DNA of 64,000 nucleotides from Gadus chalcogrammus (Eukaryota > Chordata > Actinopteri > Gadiformes > Gadidae): assembly GCF_026213295.1 (NCBI RefSeq), contig NC_079414.1, positions 6,315,847 through 6,379,846 on the forward strand. The letters are read 5' to 3'. The first letter of the stretch is position 1. Each line of letters opens with the position of its first letter. The position numbers and the translations under genes were made by a program. Under the pieces are notes generated by a model that worked only from the letters and a program-made list of their open reading frames with translations, was not told where the DNA came from and did not search any database. Positions 11,073 through 23,060 of this stretch are shown here, piece by piece.

Positions 11073-11251
11073 AGGATCCAGATTAGGCTGTTGTGCAGGT
11101 CAGGGTCCACAGCCTCCATGTCCTCCAGGGTGATCGGCTTCCCCAGCAGCTGTTTGTAGAAGGGCAGCGTGAAGCCGCCGTCTATGTAGTGGCCGTGGAA
11201 CACTGCCATGCCCATGATGCGCCCCACGAAGTGGAAGTAGGACAGGTGCGC
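11073..11251 (-). CDS. smurf2: SMURF2-like E3 ligase, HECT-domain exon A
   Basis: A 179-bp exon bounded by acceptor CTACAG (minus strand) and donor GTATGA. It encodes part of the HECT N-lobe, including SYFHFVGRIMGMAVFHGHY, IDGGFTLPFYKQLLG and VDPDLHNSLIWIL. This wording matches SMURF2 better than SMURF1. SMURF2 is a C2-WW-HECT ubiquitin ligase acting on SMAD and TGF-beta/BMP pathway proteins. The catalytic Cys lies further 3', outside the window. Phase is compatible with the exon at 12667-12781. Confidence 0.88.
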
Positions 11252-12101
11252 CTGTAGGGAAGCAACACAGCATCACGCGCTGAGCCCGACTGGGTGAACT
11301 GGATGTAAACCATGTGTAAACTTGATGTAAACCATGTATGAACTGGATATGACCTTGTTTTAACTGGATATCAACCATGTGTGAACTGAACACAAACCAT
11401 GTATGAACTCGATATAAACCATGTCTAAACTTGATATCAATCACATGTAAACATTAGAAATTCAACATTAACATTAACTTTCAAATAGAACTCTCAACTA
11501 GATGTTTCTTTGACAACACGAAAACAATATGGTCAAAGCAGCACAGAACTATATTTAACTTTCAGCTGATTAAGTAGATAAAGAGCCAGTAGAAATGAAA
11601 GTAACTAATATCTAATCAGTGATAACAGAATTTATAGGCAGAATAAATCAATTCTTGGGCGTCCCATGATGCACTTTGTCCTTGGTAAGTACCACCGTTC
11701 AGCTGAATTATTCTCATCACATTACTCTACAAGTAAGACATAAACTAAGTGTAAACCATGTTTTATAACCATGTGTAAACTATACATAAACCAGGTATAT
11801 ACCTGATCCAAACTAAGTGTAAGCCATGTGTAAACTAGACATAAACATAATCCAAACTAAGTGTAAACCATGTGTAATAACCGTGTGTAAACTAAACATA
11901 AACCTGGTATGAACCTGATCCAAACTATGTGTGCACCATGTGTAAACTAGACATTAACCAGGTATAATCCTGATCCAAACTAAGTGTAAACTATGTGTAA
12001 TAACCATGTATAAACTAGACATAAACCTGATCAAAATTAAGTGTAAACCATGTGTAATAACCATTTGTAAGCTAGATATAAACCAGGTATAGACCTGATC
12101 C
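11252..12101. repeat. Intron: degenerate minisatellite-like repeats
   Basis: Blocks at 11290-11450 and 11740-12100 consist of imperfect iterations of roughly AACTAAGTGTAAACCATGTG and AACTAGACATAAACC. They continue at 12549-12635 beyond an LTR-like insertion. 11450-11740 shows nothing recognisable. Confidence 0.6.
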
Positions 12102-12544
12102 TATGGAAGAAATTAATGATTGTATTCTCAGGTAAACCATGATTATTATTAGGCATAAATATTTAATGGTGGAAAGCAGAGAAACCACCTCTGGACTCAG
12201 AGCTGGGCCTCATACAGAGCCAGGCAGTCTGGGGCTAAGGCGTATTGACGTCCTCCCGTCGTTTAGATTGACTGCATGCGATAACCACATGCTTAAAGGA
12301 ATGTATGGCTGACCGTCCTTATCAATGAGGCAATTCTGAGCATGTACCGAGGGCGGTATGAAAGAGTAAGAAAGACCGGGATCGTATCACTCGGCAGTGT
12401 CTTTGCAAAACCTCACTCGGCTTTGTCGTTGCTTATTTGTGGGTAGCATTAAAGTCTCTGTCAATACTTGTTCCGGACTCCCCGATTCCTTATAATTATA
12501 GTTAGTTGAAGCGATAAATAATTAGGTTATAATTTGCTACGACA
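12102..12544 (+). mobile_element. Probable solo LTR (443 bp) in a minisatellite
   Basis: The segment interrupts the CTGATCCAAACTAAG repeat and is flanked by a 4-bp duplication, ATCC (12098-12101 and 12545-12548). It ends CTACGACA, and near its 3' end has ATTAAAG and a TCCGGACTCCCCGATTCC stretch resembling an LTR R-U5. The first bases are TATGG rather than TG, so the terminus may be mutated. Coding sequence is absent. Confidence 0.55.
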
Positions 12545-12660
12545 ATCCAAACTAAGTGTAAACCATCTGTAATAACCATGTCTAACTAGACATAAACCAA
12601 GTATAAACCCTGATCCAAACTAGGTGTAAAGCAGGTAAAAAAGAGAGCGCGCTACTTTTA

Positions 12661-12852
<192 letters not shown>

Positions 12853-12856
12853 TCAC

Positions 12857-12960
12857 CTGGCCACCCCTCCGTAGTCCAGCCCTTCCTCTGCTCTGAACTT
12901 CACCATCAGCCTCTTCCAGAGGTATTTGGGACGCATCTTCATCACCTGGCGGTACGATTC
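12857..12960 (-). CDS. smurf2: SMURF2-like E3 ligase, HECT-domain exon C
   Basis: A 104-bp exon with acceptor TGTTAG and donor GTGAGT. It encodes ESYRQVMKMRPKYLWKRL and GLDYGGVAR, the start of the HECT domain. Phase 2 at its end joins exon B exactly (AG|G for Arg). The intron between exons B and C is only 75 bp. A Tyr stands where Asp is usual (RPKYLWKR). Confidence 0.88.
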
Positions 12961-13084
12961 CTAACACAGAGATTAGCATGTTAAAACACGGACAGGCGCA
13001 GTGTCCCCAGCGTTTCATTTGTCAAACTTTCTAAGCACTATAGACCACAGATTTGATGGTTTTGAAGTCCCTGGTTCGACGGCG

Positions 13085-13990
13085 GCCCCCACAATAATAA
13101 TATGTTTCTTTTTATAGCGCCTTTCAAGATACCTAAGGTCGCTTAACAAAAAAGGGAGAGGGGAAGGGGGGGTTAAGGGTCAAAGGACTTAGTGAAGAGG
13201 AATACTTTGAGGTGTTTTTTAAACATGGGCAGGGATGGGGGAGAGTGGATGTTGAGTGTTAGGCTGTTCCATGGAGCATTGGCAGAGAATGCCCTGTCTC
13301 CAAAGGTCCCCAATCTAGTGTGGGGGATGGCCACCAGGTCCTTGTCAGAGGACCGCAGAGAGCGTGATTGAGAGTAGGGGTGGAGAGGATCTGTGCGGTA
13401 TTGGGGTGAGAGTCCATGGAGAGATTTTTGTAGATGATGCATGACTTGACTGGTAACCAGTTGAGGATCCATCCTGTTGGAGGATGGGAGTGATATGCTG
13501 CCAGAGCTCTGTGTGGGTTAAAATCCTGGCAGCTGAGTTCTGTACATTTTGGAGTCTGCCTTGGTGGGCAGTCAAGACAGGACACCGTTGCAGTAGTTCA
13601 GACGGGAGGGGATGAAGGCGTGGATGAGTGTCTCAGTTACTGAACGTGTGAGTGAAGGCCGGAGTTGTGAGATGTTCTTGATGTGGGACCAGAAGGAGAG
13701 AGTGGAGTCCAGGATGACGCCAAGGTTGCGCACCTCAGGAGATGGGGAAATGGAGCAGCCATCCACAATCAGGGCCAGGTCTCCAACTTTCTTTAGCAGT
13801 ACTGTAAGAGCCACCACCATGAGCTCTGCCTTGTTGCTGTTTAATTTGAGCATGTTTCTGGTCATCCATGATTTTAGTTCCTGTAGGCAGTTGACAACTT
13901 GTGTGGGTGCAGTTGACAAGTTATTCCACTTGTGTGTCTGTGCGTCTGTTGAAGCAGCTCCATCAAAGGGATGAGGGAACAAAGACAGCG
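13085..13990 (-). pseudogene. L2-type LINE, 5'-truncated, ORF2 C-terminal part
   Basis: Minus-strand frames 13572-13982 and 13173-13585 encode the end of a reverse transcriptase and its tail (WMTRNMLKLNSNKAEL, LGVILDSTLSF, NSAARILTHT, SRSLRSSD, TFGDRAFS). The 3' end (13085-13140) has the short repeat AATAATAAT and the tail TTGAAAGGCGC. Frameshifts separate the pieces, and the endonuclease and most of the RT are missing. A 60-bp copy of the same tail sits at 62543-62607. Confidence 0.85.
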
Positions 13991-14365
13991 GGGACTGAGT
14001 CTACACGTGTCCCAATAACCTAGCCTGGAGCCGGCTCAGAGACACACTGAGCGTTGACCGGTTGCTAAGGGGAACCAAATCTGTCGTCTTTGTTTATGAA
14101 GCTCAGCTTGGAGTTTTTAGTTTTTAGTTTAGTTTGGTCTGGTTTAAAAAAAAAACTGCCGCTCACACAAACAATCCCACTGGAAGAATGCCTTGCTGTG
14201 GAAGACGACGGTGCGTCTGTGAACCACTAGGAGAGAGGGAGGTGAGGGAAAGCTATAGTGTGCAAAATAATGTTGTGCTTTTGACTGAAGTGGCTGTACA
14301 ACGCTGGCAACATCGACAGCCGTAGTCACTGCCATTGGCTGCGTGTGTGTCACCTTCAGTCTGAA
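13991..14365. other. Intron, no gene recognised
   Basis: A mixed-complexity stretch with a short A-run at 14147. Reading both strands, nothing in it matches a family I recognise. Confidence 0.4.
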
Positions 14366-14372
14366 GGTGTGT

Positions 14373-14408
<36 letters not shown>

Positions 14409-14480
14409 GTGTGTCTGCAGGTGTGTGTGTGTTTGCAGGTGTGTGTGTGTGTGTGTCTGAGTATGTGTGTGTGTGTGTCT
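14366..14480. repeat. (TG)n microsatellite with GTCTGCAG interruptions
   Basis: TG repeat with interspersed CTGCAGG and CTGAGTA. It abuts the left end of the Harbinger derivative at 14487. A matching TG array lies on the far side (17182 on), so that element inserted inside a microsatellite. Confidence 0.85.
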
Positions 14481-14793
14481 GAGTATGGGCCCTATTTTAA
14501 CAGTCTGAAACGCAAGTGGGAATCGCCAAACGCAAGTAGCTTTGTGGGCGGTTCTATGGCGAAGTTGCTATTATACCGGCTGATACGTTACTCATGCGCC
14601 CGACGCAAATCTGAAAAGGTCGATTTTTAGTAGGTTAGAAGTAGTCTAATTACCCGTAGGTGTGGTTTGGGCGTAATGTGCAATAAACCAATGAGAGTGC
14701 CATCTCCTATCCCTTTTAAGAGCTATTTGAATCTGACAAGTTGATATTTTGACAACGCATTTGCAGTCTCCGATGAGACTGCAAACGCAAGAC

Positions 14794-15708
14794 CAGTGGC
14801 GACTGGTCATTAGGGGCAAGTGGGGCTCGGCCCCACCTACTCTTACAAGAAAAAAAGAACAGAAAATGAAAATGAAAAAAATGAAATATATTATAACTTT
14901 TTTTATATGTATATATATATTTAAAAAATAATCTCCCCAGAAAGTAATGTAAAATAATAAGTTTGGCGCTTTTATTTCATTCTTAGTCGACCCTGGCTTG
15001 CTTCTTCCGGATGAGTTCGTCTGGAGGGGCTAGCCCCACCAGCCCAATGTAATGTGTATTGGACTTGAAAAACTGAAATGCGCATGCTCAGCGTGTTTCT
15101 CTGTTGAAGTGGACAGAGATTATTTTACTTCCGGACCGCCATGGAAATATATGGTTCGTTCCACTACAGTGTAATTTCGTTTTTCACAGTTCATTGGCTG
15201 TAGGGTGAGGCACGTGATGAGTCATGACTCGAGTGACCGCCCACCTCACCTCACGTGCCGCGCGCAAAAGTCCGGTAGCGAAGAAGAGAAGGAGAAGGAT
15301 AACTTTGCTAACAAACATGCCGGAGGCACACAAACGAAAACGTATCGACAACATGAATGTGGTAGAGCACATATTTGAGACCCTTAGTCTGGAGGAAAAA
15401 TTAGAGGTAAAACGCCTTATGTCTTGTGCTCTTCCGTCTATTTATGTTTTTCCAGTCTTATATGTTCCCACTGCTGGCCTGCGCCTTGTCGTGGTGGCGA
15501 GTGGGCTTTAAACCAAGACAGGCCATTCAATTTTTACATACAGTCCTGTGTTGTGCAGGATAGCCGGGAGCAGGCAGAGTCAACGTCTACAAAGATCTCC
15601 ACGACAGTGAAAATAAACGGGAGACGTCACGAACACTGGTTCTTCATTTAAAAGAATAAAAAATATTAGCCTAGCCCCACCTGTTTTTTACATGTAGAAA
15701 CGCCACTG
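14794..15708. mobile_element. Non-autonomous hAT-like element nested in Harbinger derivative
   Basis: Bounded by CAGTGGCG at the left and CGCCACTG at the right, with subterminal GGGGCTCGGCCCCACC and CTAGCCCCACC motifs. An exact 8-bp TSD is not visible. A short frame at 15317-15420 (EHIFETLSLEEKLEVKRL) resembles the N-terminal part of proteins encoded by some fish hAT elements, but it ends quickly and no dimerisation or DDE region follows. Confidence 0.55.
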
Positions 15709-16464
15709 ACCACATGAATTTTAAACTTCAAATGGCTCAGTTTATGGCCAAATAATATGGCCTAATTCACACATGGAATAGCGTTTTCTTCCACAACTTC
15801 CGAAATACTGAGTCCACAAATACATTTCGGCAAAGAAAACTTAACACACATATGCGGTAACTGTGGTTCTATTCAATGATACACGTAATACATTAACAAA
15901 CATAGTTTTTTACCATTATTGTATGCATTATCGTTATCGACTTGTGTTCCTAATATGTATGTGTCCCCCTGTTAATATACATTGCAATGGACTGCATTAT
16001 GCGTTACGTGTTTAGTTTGCGTGTGTTTAAACAGTTGGATGCACATACAAGCATTATTTTACACATACACACATGCGCGCCCGCATTCATTCATTTTTTT
16101 TAACACTCACTCGCGGTAAAACAATGTTTTCTCAAGATCAAATACTCATCAATCCTAAAAGTTATGGGCTTGTACACGATGTCTGTGTTAAGAAAATATG
16201 TGTTTGCTCTACGGTGTTTGCAGATGCATTGATATAAAAGTACAACTTATCACCGCTGTATCAGCTATTCTTTCCCAAATAATTTACCAAGAATGTGTGG
16301 CTAGGTAGATGAGAGAAGCAAAGCGTGTGTGCAAAGTGCAAAAGCAACATTATGCATGCGCCCTTAAAATAGCATCTGAACAACGCGCCAAAACCAGGTA
16401 CTTAAACCAGATTCTGGTGGAATTGTTTTCTGAAACTGCAAATGAGAACCAGGGTGATCCGGGG

Positions 16465-17046
16465 ATTCCACCGGACGCGTTACGGCAACGTTACGGCTGC
16501 GGCACGGTACGGCTGCGACTCTGCCCTGCTTGCATTTCCACCGGGCGCGTTACGGCAGCGCAACGTGCGTTGCGAGCCAGCCGTATTCACGCGAGATCAC
16601 GCGATAATCCTAAACCTAATGTACTCAACTTCCACTCCCAAAACGACTGCAATTAAATGCCACGCTTTGTCCTTCCGGCCATTGCCCTTATAAAAAGGAT
16701 GATTTGGTATATAAATGACGTTGTGATAGGCTACATGAGCTGATTATTGTGTTTTATTTTGAAAATTGACCGGATGCTCTATGGCTTTTACTTTTTCACT
16801 TCCTGCCCTGCTCAATCTGCTCTGTTGAAATTGACGCGGTTCAGCAACGGCTTGCGACAAAAATAGAAATGCTACGGAAGGATAGCGCTGCGGCACGGTG
16901 AGCCGCTCCTGGGACGTTGCTGAGACGTTCCGCAGCCGCGCCCGGTGGAAATGGTCTCATTGATTAGAGTGGAACCTATCTGCTGCGGTGACCGCGGCCA
17001 AGACGTGCCGCAGCCGTAACGTTGCCGTAACGCGTCTGGTGGAATC
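16465..17046. mobile_element. Foldback MITE with doubled terminal repeats
   Basis: A 42-bp terminal inverted repeat (16465-16506 and 17005-17046) matches with one difference: GATTCCACC, then CGCGTTACGGCAACG and GGCTGCGGCAC. A second, inner pair of related repeats (about 16530-16568 and 16918-16957, TTTCCACCGGGCGCG) faces the same way. The interior has no ORF of note. It interrupts the Harbinger sequence between GAAACTGCAAATG and TTTGCGCCAGAAC. Confidence 0.75.
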
Positions 17047-17181
17047 AGGCCTTAAGTTTGCGCCAGAACACGACTCCTCCTTTCGCTGAACCGCCCCAAG
17101 ATCATTCCCTAATTTAGCCAGTTGCAAACTAGCAACGACACGGTGTAGAAAGTAAATTGCGCTGGATGCAAGATAGGGCCC

Positions 17182-17325
<144 letters not shown>

Positions 17326-17935
17326 ACATGCGGACGTGTCTCCTAGTCCTTCTCCTTTGCACTCAGACTTGTCTCCGTCCAGGCCATTGGTCTCTCCAAT
17401 AATTTGGTACTTCATGGCCACAAATTTCTGCACTTTAGTTTGTGTGATTTGTTATTGTTACTGACACTGATTAGAGATCAGTAAGATTCTTCTTTTTTTT
17501 TTTTTTTTTTACAATTCAATAGTGAAATAAAGATGTTATGATCTCAAATCATATACCAATTAATCTCAATTAGGCCTGGCCTACAAGGAAAGAGCATTTC
17601 ATATGTTGACTGCTTCCAATGTTGTGTGGGTCATACTATACTGTAGAAGGATTTATTGCTTGTGTTTAGTGAATAACAGAAGATATGGAACTTTAAAAAG
17701 CAAAATGCATACTGCATCACAATGGGAATAGTGGTCTAAAAAAATTGCAATTTTATTATTTTCCCAAATCGTACATCCCTAGTTCTCATTCACTTCAGCT
17801 TTATGTGACTTAAGTGAAAAGGCTCTACTTTAAGTAAACGATATGACCTAATTTGATCCTACAGTGTTGTTGCACTGCACTTGCTTTTTGATAATCACAA
17901 ATAATAGTGCAAAATGAAAATCTTAAAATAGAAGA
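17326..17935. other. Intron, no gene recognised
   Basis: AT-rich sequence with a T-run at 17492-17510. No coding or mobile-element signature was found. Confidence 0.4.
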
Positions 17936-18269
17936 TATTTGTGTGTGTGTCTTTAGCATCACACAAAATGATGAACAGATGAGTAAGTTGTCTTGAAGAT
18001 TTGCTATTTCTATCATTTGACCTCGAACTTGACTTGGACACGACAGAGGTGGTCTTGAATACAGCTGTGGTCTGAAAGTGTGTGTGCGTGTCTGCAGATG
18101 TGTGTGCGTGTCTGCAGGTGTGTCTATGTGCGTGTGTCTGAGTGTGTATGAGTGTTTGTGTGTGTCTGCAAGTTTGTGTGTTTGAGTGTATGAGTCTGTG
18201 TGCGTATGCCTACGGGTATGTGTGTGTGTGTGTGTGTTACTGTATGTCTGCAGGTGTGTGTGTGTTAGT

Positions 18270-18328
<59 letters not shown>

Positions 18329-18345
18329 TGTGTATGAATGTACAT

Positions 18346-18418
<73 letters not shown>

Positions 18419-18587
18419 AATGTACATGACTGTGTATGAGTGTGTGTTGGCCTCGAACTTGACTTGGAATTGACAGAGGTGGTCTTGACTACAGCTCTGG
18501 TCTGAAGGTGGGTGTGCGTGTCTGCAGGTGTGTGTGTCTGCAGGTGTGTCTGTGCACATGTGTGTCTGCAGGTGTGTGCGTCTGCAG

Positions 18588-18653
<66 letters not shown>
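17936..18653. repeat. TG-rich microsatellite/minisatellite block with a 430-bp duplication
   Basis: Long TG runs are interspersed with GTCTGCAGG units. The segment at about 18019-18115 (CCTCGAACTTGACTTGGA ... GTCTGCAG) recurs at 18451-18540, so the block was tandemly duplicated at a period of about 430 bp. No gene. Confidence 0.85.
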
Positions 18654-18654
<1 letters not shown>

Positions 18655-19170
18655 GTGGAAACCCGTTCCCAACCCCTCGGGCTCGATGGCCCAGGGAAGA
18701 GGTAGTGGAGGGCGTGTACCGGCAATACCCAGCAGGCGGAGCCAGAGGACGTCCCTTCCGTCACACTAATTCGAGATAGGGAATACCTGCGTCAGGGAAC
18801 GAGGTACCATTTAAAATTGTGCATTTCCCCTGTCCCCAAGCAGAGTTGGAGCCGGGAGAAACAGGAGTACCCCCGAACTACGGACGGACAAGCAGACGGA
18901 AGGTAAACCGAGCCGTTCCCAACAGGCCCCAAGGAGGACGCACCCCGGCCAAGGCCCGATCGCCGTGATTTGGAACGCCGACGGAATCGACCCCCTGCTC
19001 CCCGAGAGCCGAACATTGACCCCCTCTTTTCCCTGGCTTACGGAGTCAGCTTATTATCTCTCGTTTTCTTTTGGGTGATCCCGAATAAATGCCCTCCCGG
19101 GCTTTGAACCAGCCGTGAAGTGTGGTGATTCCCTGTATATCCGAGACATTCCTGGGCCCGGGTTGCCACA
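18654..19170 (+). mobile_element. Solo LTR (517 bp) inserted in the TG microsatellite
   Basis: Starts TGTGGAAACCCG and ends GGGTTGCCACA, TG...CA with a short inverted terminus. It is flanked by GTGT on both sides, in a TG repeat, so the duplication is compatible but not diagnostic. A poly(A) signal (AATAAATG near 19085) sits in the expected place. No internal retroelement genes. It lies about 28 bp from the donor of smurf2 exon D. Confidence 0.75.
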
Positions 19171-19198
19171 GTGTGTGTGTGTGTGTTTGTGTGTGTAC

Positions 19199-19403
19199 CT
19201 CAAAGATCTCTTCGCGGGATACCTCTATGCGGCAGTGCCCGGCCTGCGGCTGCTGCTGGGTAAGCTCCTGGCGCAGCACCTTCAGCTTCTGCACCAGGTC
19301 CCTCTTGTAGCGCGGGACCGTCAGGCACTCCGCCTCCTCGGGCAGCTGGGCTGGGGACAGGGCCTGGGGGGGCCACCCGGGGCTGCCGGCTCCTTCAGCT
19401 GTC
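19199..19403 (-). CDS. smurf2: SMURF2-like E3 ligase, linker exon D
   Basis: A 205-bp exon with acceptor GTCCAG and donor GTACAC. It encodes the WW-to-HECT linker: a Pro/Ala/Glu-rich part, then AECLTVPRYKRDLVQKLKVL and HCRIEVSREEIFE. Phase 0 at its end joins exon C (GAG|GAA). Its start takes the split codon AA|G from the WW exon at 28783. The preceding intron (19404-28782) has been enlarged by the foldback and other repeats. Confidence 0.88.
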
Positions 19404-19720
19404 CTGGACGACTCGGGACAGAGGTTCATTTTTACTTAACTAAGGGAAGCTAATGGTTAAGTGCAGTGAGTTCATCAGGGGGGACGTGAGAAAAAATAAA
19501 CCAGTAAAAAATTAAAATATCTTTAAAAACACACAAAGATACATAAAATGGTTAAAAAATATGTTTCAAATGTGAGGGGGGACTCACTCTCAAACACTTT
19601 GAAAACCCCTCGTTTAGTGCAAACATGTCCTAAATCCCCCCCAAGGAGGTGTGCGGGTCGGTGGGCCCTGCCCGGTCCCTGATGGGAGGGAAGCTGCGGG
19701 GGCTCTATGACTACATTCCT
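19404..19720. other. Intron, no gene recognised
   Basis: Short unique-looking sequence between exon D and a GA microsatellite. No signature seen. Confidence 0.4.
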
Positions 19721-19721
19721 C

Positions 19722-20040
<319 letters not shown>

Positions 20041-21360
20041 CAGGATCATGTGAGGCAGAAACCCTCTGCCCACTCATTCCAGAGTTGGGGTTGCACATTG
20101 AACCTGTCCCTGTATAATCATGCTCAGAGCTATTTATTTCCCCCAGACGGCCAATCACGTGGCAGACGCTAACACCAATGGAGGCCAAGGACACATTAGA
20201 AGACACCCATAAGAAGCTCTCTCACTGTGTGTGTTGTTGTGTGTTGTGTGGATGGTGTTGTATCACCGTGTGCAACCCGGTATCACGCAATTGCGTGCTC
20301 CTGCGCACAAACGTTAATCTATTGAAGCGTGTTCCCGAGCACGATAGTCCGACTTTTTGCGTGTCACACAAAACGAAATGTAAACCAATGCATTCTGAAT
20401 GGGAGTGTTCTAAGACAATTAACGTGCTCCACAAAACGGTACGAGAGAGAGAGAAAGAGAGAGCGGGAGGGACAGAGAGAGAGAGAGAGCGAGAGAGAGG
20501 CTTCAGAAAGGGTGTGCGCAGATAGTACAGTGCACCCTAGTTATGTTTATGCCAAAACCTATATATATAATTAGGCTGTGGAAATTGCAATAAGTTAAGA
20601 ACACAACTTCGCACGTTGAGCACACAGCCGTGTGACTCGTTTATTTTGTAAAAAAGAAAACCGGAAAACAAAGCGTGCTGAAGGTAAACAAATCCAGCAT
20701 GGTCTGTGACGTCATGAGACGCACGTAATCCTTAGGGACCACGATCCCTGAACCACCAAGAACGTAAATGACATGCAGTAAACAACAACACAATTGAAAG
20801 AACAACACATAACGAAATACTGTAGGTGAATTATGTTACGGTCACTACAAGGCTATAATTATATTATTTAGCGTGTAATGAGACAATCTATAGCCAAATT
20901 GTCGAAGATGCCCGAGAATCTTCGGGGATATCAGCATGGGAAAACGTCGAATCAGACCCATGAAGGGGGGGGGGGGGGACACGTTAGTTGAAGGTGGGGG
21001 GGGGGGGGGGACACGTTTGTTGAGGGGGGGGGAGACACGTTTGTAGGGGGGGGGGCACGCTCGACAACGAGAGTTGGTTTTTATTGAACGCTCGACAACG
21101 AGAGTTGGTTTTTATTGAACGAGACTTCAACACGGAACAGCTGCACGAAACGATGGTCACGTCACTCTCGGTGACGGTGTCGACAATAATGAACACACGA
21201 ACAATGTTAATAGAACAACACACAACCACATAACATCCCGAACCCATTAACCCCACTTAATCCTAACAACAAAACAAGTTAACAAAAGCCCCATTTGTCA
21301 ACTGAGAACCCCAATTCCCAGAATCCCCCGCGGCTCCGGAACACGGCGTAGCTTATATTA

Positions 21361-21771
21361 ATCTTTATTATCTGAATGGGAAATGCAATATTTTAGGACA
21401 GATACACCATTAAACGCGTTTCTAATGACATTTCTAGCGAGAAATGTACATTTTCCTTACATAATCTTCAGTCAGTGAATGTGTATGATCTTTATTAATC
21501 TTTATTATCTGAATGGGAAATGCAATATTTTAGGACAGATACACCATTAAACGCGTTTCTAATGACTTTTCTAGCGAGAAATGTACATTTTCCTTACATA
21601 ATCTTCAGTCAGTGAATGTGTATGATCTTTATTAATCTTTATTATCTGAATGGGAAATGCAATATTTTAGGACCGATTCACCGTTTAACGTGTTTCTAAT
21701 AACATTTCTAGCGAGAAATATACTTTTTACTTGAATAATCTTCAGTCAGTGATTGTGTCTGATCTTTAGTT
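21361..21771. repeat. 137-bp tandem repeat, three copies (left arm)
   Basis: Units start at 21361, 21498 and 21635, each containing TCTGAATGGGAAATGCAATA and the TTTCTAGCGAGAAATGTAC part. The third is diverged. A mirror-image set lies at about 25045-25445 in the right arm. Related sequence also forms the site where the Polinton inserted (35690-35726 plus 53217-53310). Confidence 0.85.
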
Positions 21772-22103
21772 TTATAGTAATTAGGATTTGATCGGCTCGC
21801 TCCCATGTTTCAACGACGTCAGGTTGCTTTCGCTAAACTAGCAGCTCACGTGCTTCCTGCGTTTGTGTTATTAAACTGTTACTTTATGTAACTTTTAATG
21901 ATATCATCTTGTTAGAAACACGTATATCTGAGAGCCAACCCAGTCGCCAAAAGCATACGTTGACAGTGTACTTTTCGTGAACACTGGATTACGTCGCATT
22001 TCAACATAAAATAGCGTGTTATACACACACACACACGCACGCACAGACACACACACACAAGCACACACAAGCACACACACGCACGCACAGACACACAGAC
22101 ACA

Positions 22104-22163
<60 letters not shown>

Positions 22164-22429
22164 CGCACACGGTGCATTTCGCTGCTAAAACAACAACAAA
22201 AAAATATTCCCTCAAATATTATTACTTTCAAAACGTTGGGCAAAATGGCCAATAATATCATTTTTTATTTGGGATGCTTCTAGGACATTTTGGGTGGATT
22301 TTGAACGGTATGTGGGGGGCACGTTTTTTGCAGGACCTGGCAACCCTGCGCTGTTGCCCGAGATCTGGATCCACCCCGGCGTGGTGCCGTCTCCTTTTGA
22401 CCTTTTGACCCCAGACTTCTGGGGGAATA

Positions 22430-23060
22430 GCTGAATCAATTCATTAGTCAATCAGAAGCATGTAAATATCGTCCCGGTGGCGTAAGAGGACGAACAAGGT
22501 GTCCTTCAACATCTACGCTTCCAGGAGATTGCAACGGTGCCACACATGAGCATATTCGAACATGTTTAATGGTAGTAATTAGCTGTCGAAATTGGAGGCC
22601 TTAATCAATACTGAGCAGCTATTGATTTGCTTCCCGATAAAGATTTTTTCACAAATGACATGTTATTTAGCATCTACACGTTGAGCTGAGTCCAATGACA
22701 CCAAGAACGACACTCTAGCTAATGGTAACATGTGTTTTACATGGTACACCTATGTCTAGGACATGATCTCGGTGTAGCAAGAGGCCGAGCTTGATCTCAT
22801 TGGACTCAGCTTAACGTGTAGATGCTAATTAACATGTCATTTGTCAAAAATCTCCGTCGGGAAGCAAATCTATAGCTGGTCATTTTTGATAAAGGCCTCC
22901 AAAATCGACAGCTAATTACTACCCCGAAACATATTCAAATATGATCATGTGTGGCACTGTTGCAATCGTCTCGAAACGTAGATGTCAAAGGACACCTTGT
23001 TTGCTCTGTTGCACCACCGGGAAGATATTTTCATACTTCTAATGGATTGATTCATATTTT
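22430..23060. repeat. Palindromic MITE-like insert in the left arm
   Basis: Arms of about 290 bp (22433-22720 and 22770-23057) are imperfect reverse complements, with TGAATCAATTCATTAG at the outer ends. The wider insertion (about 22425-23452) is bordered by an imperfect direct repeat of about 45 bp, beginning GCGTGGTGCCG. No coding potential. Confidence 0.7.

Larger units (their letters stand above)
14487..17181. mobile_element. PIF-Harbinger derivative without transposase, with nested insertions
   Basis: The ends match the element at 724-4066: GGGCCCTATTTTAAC at the left and GATGCAAGATAGGGCCC at the right. Internal sequence near both ends is homologous too (for example AAGTAGCTTTGTGGGCGG and TTTGCGCCAGAACACG). 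Both genes of the autonomous copy are gone. A TWA duplication is not evident, because the flanks are TG repeats. A hAT (14794-15708) and a foldback MITE (16465-17046) are nested inside. Confidence 0.8.
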
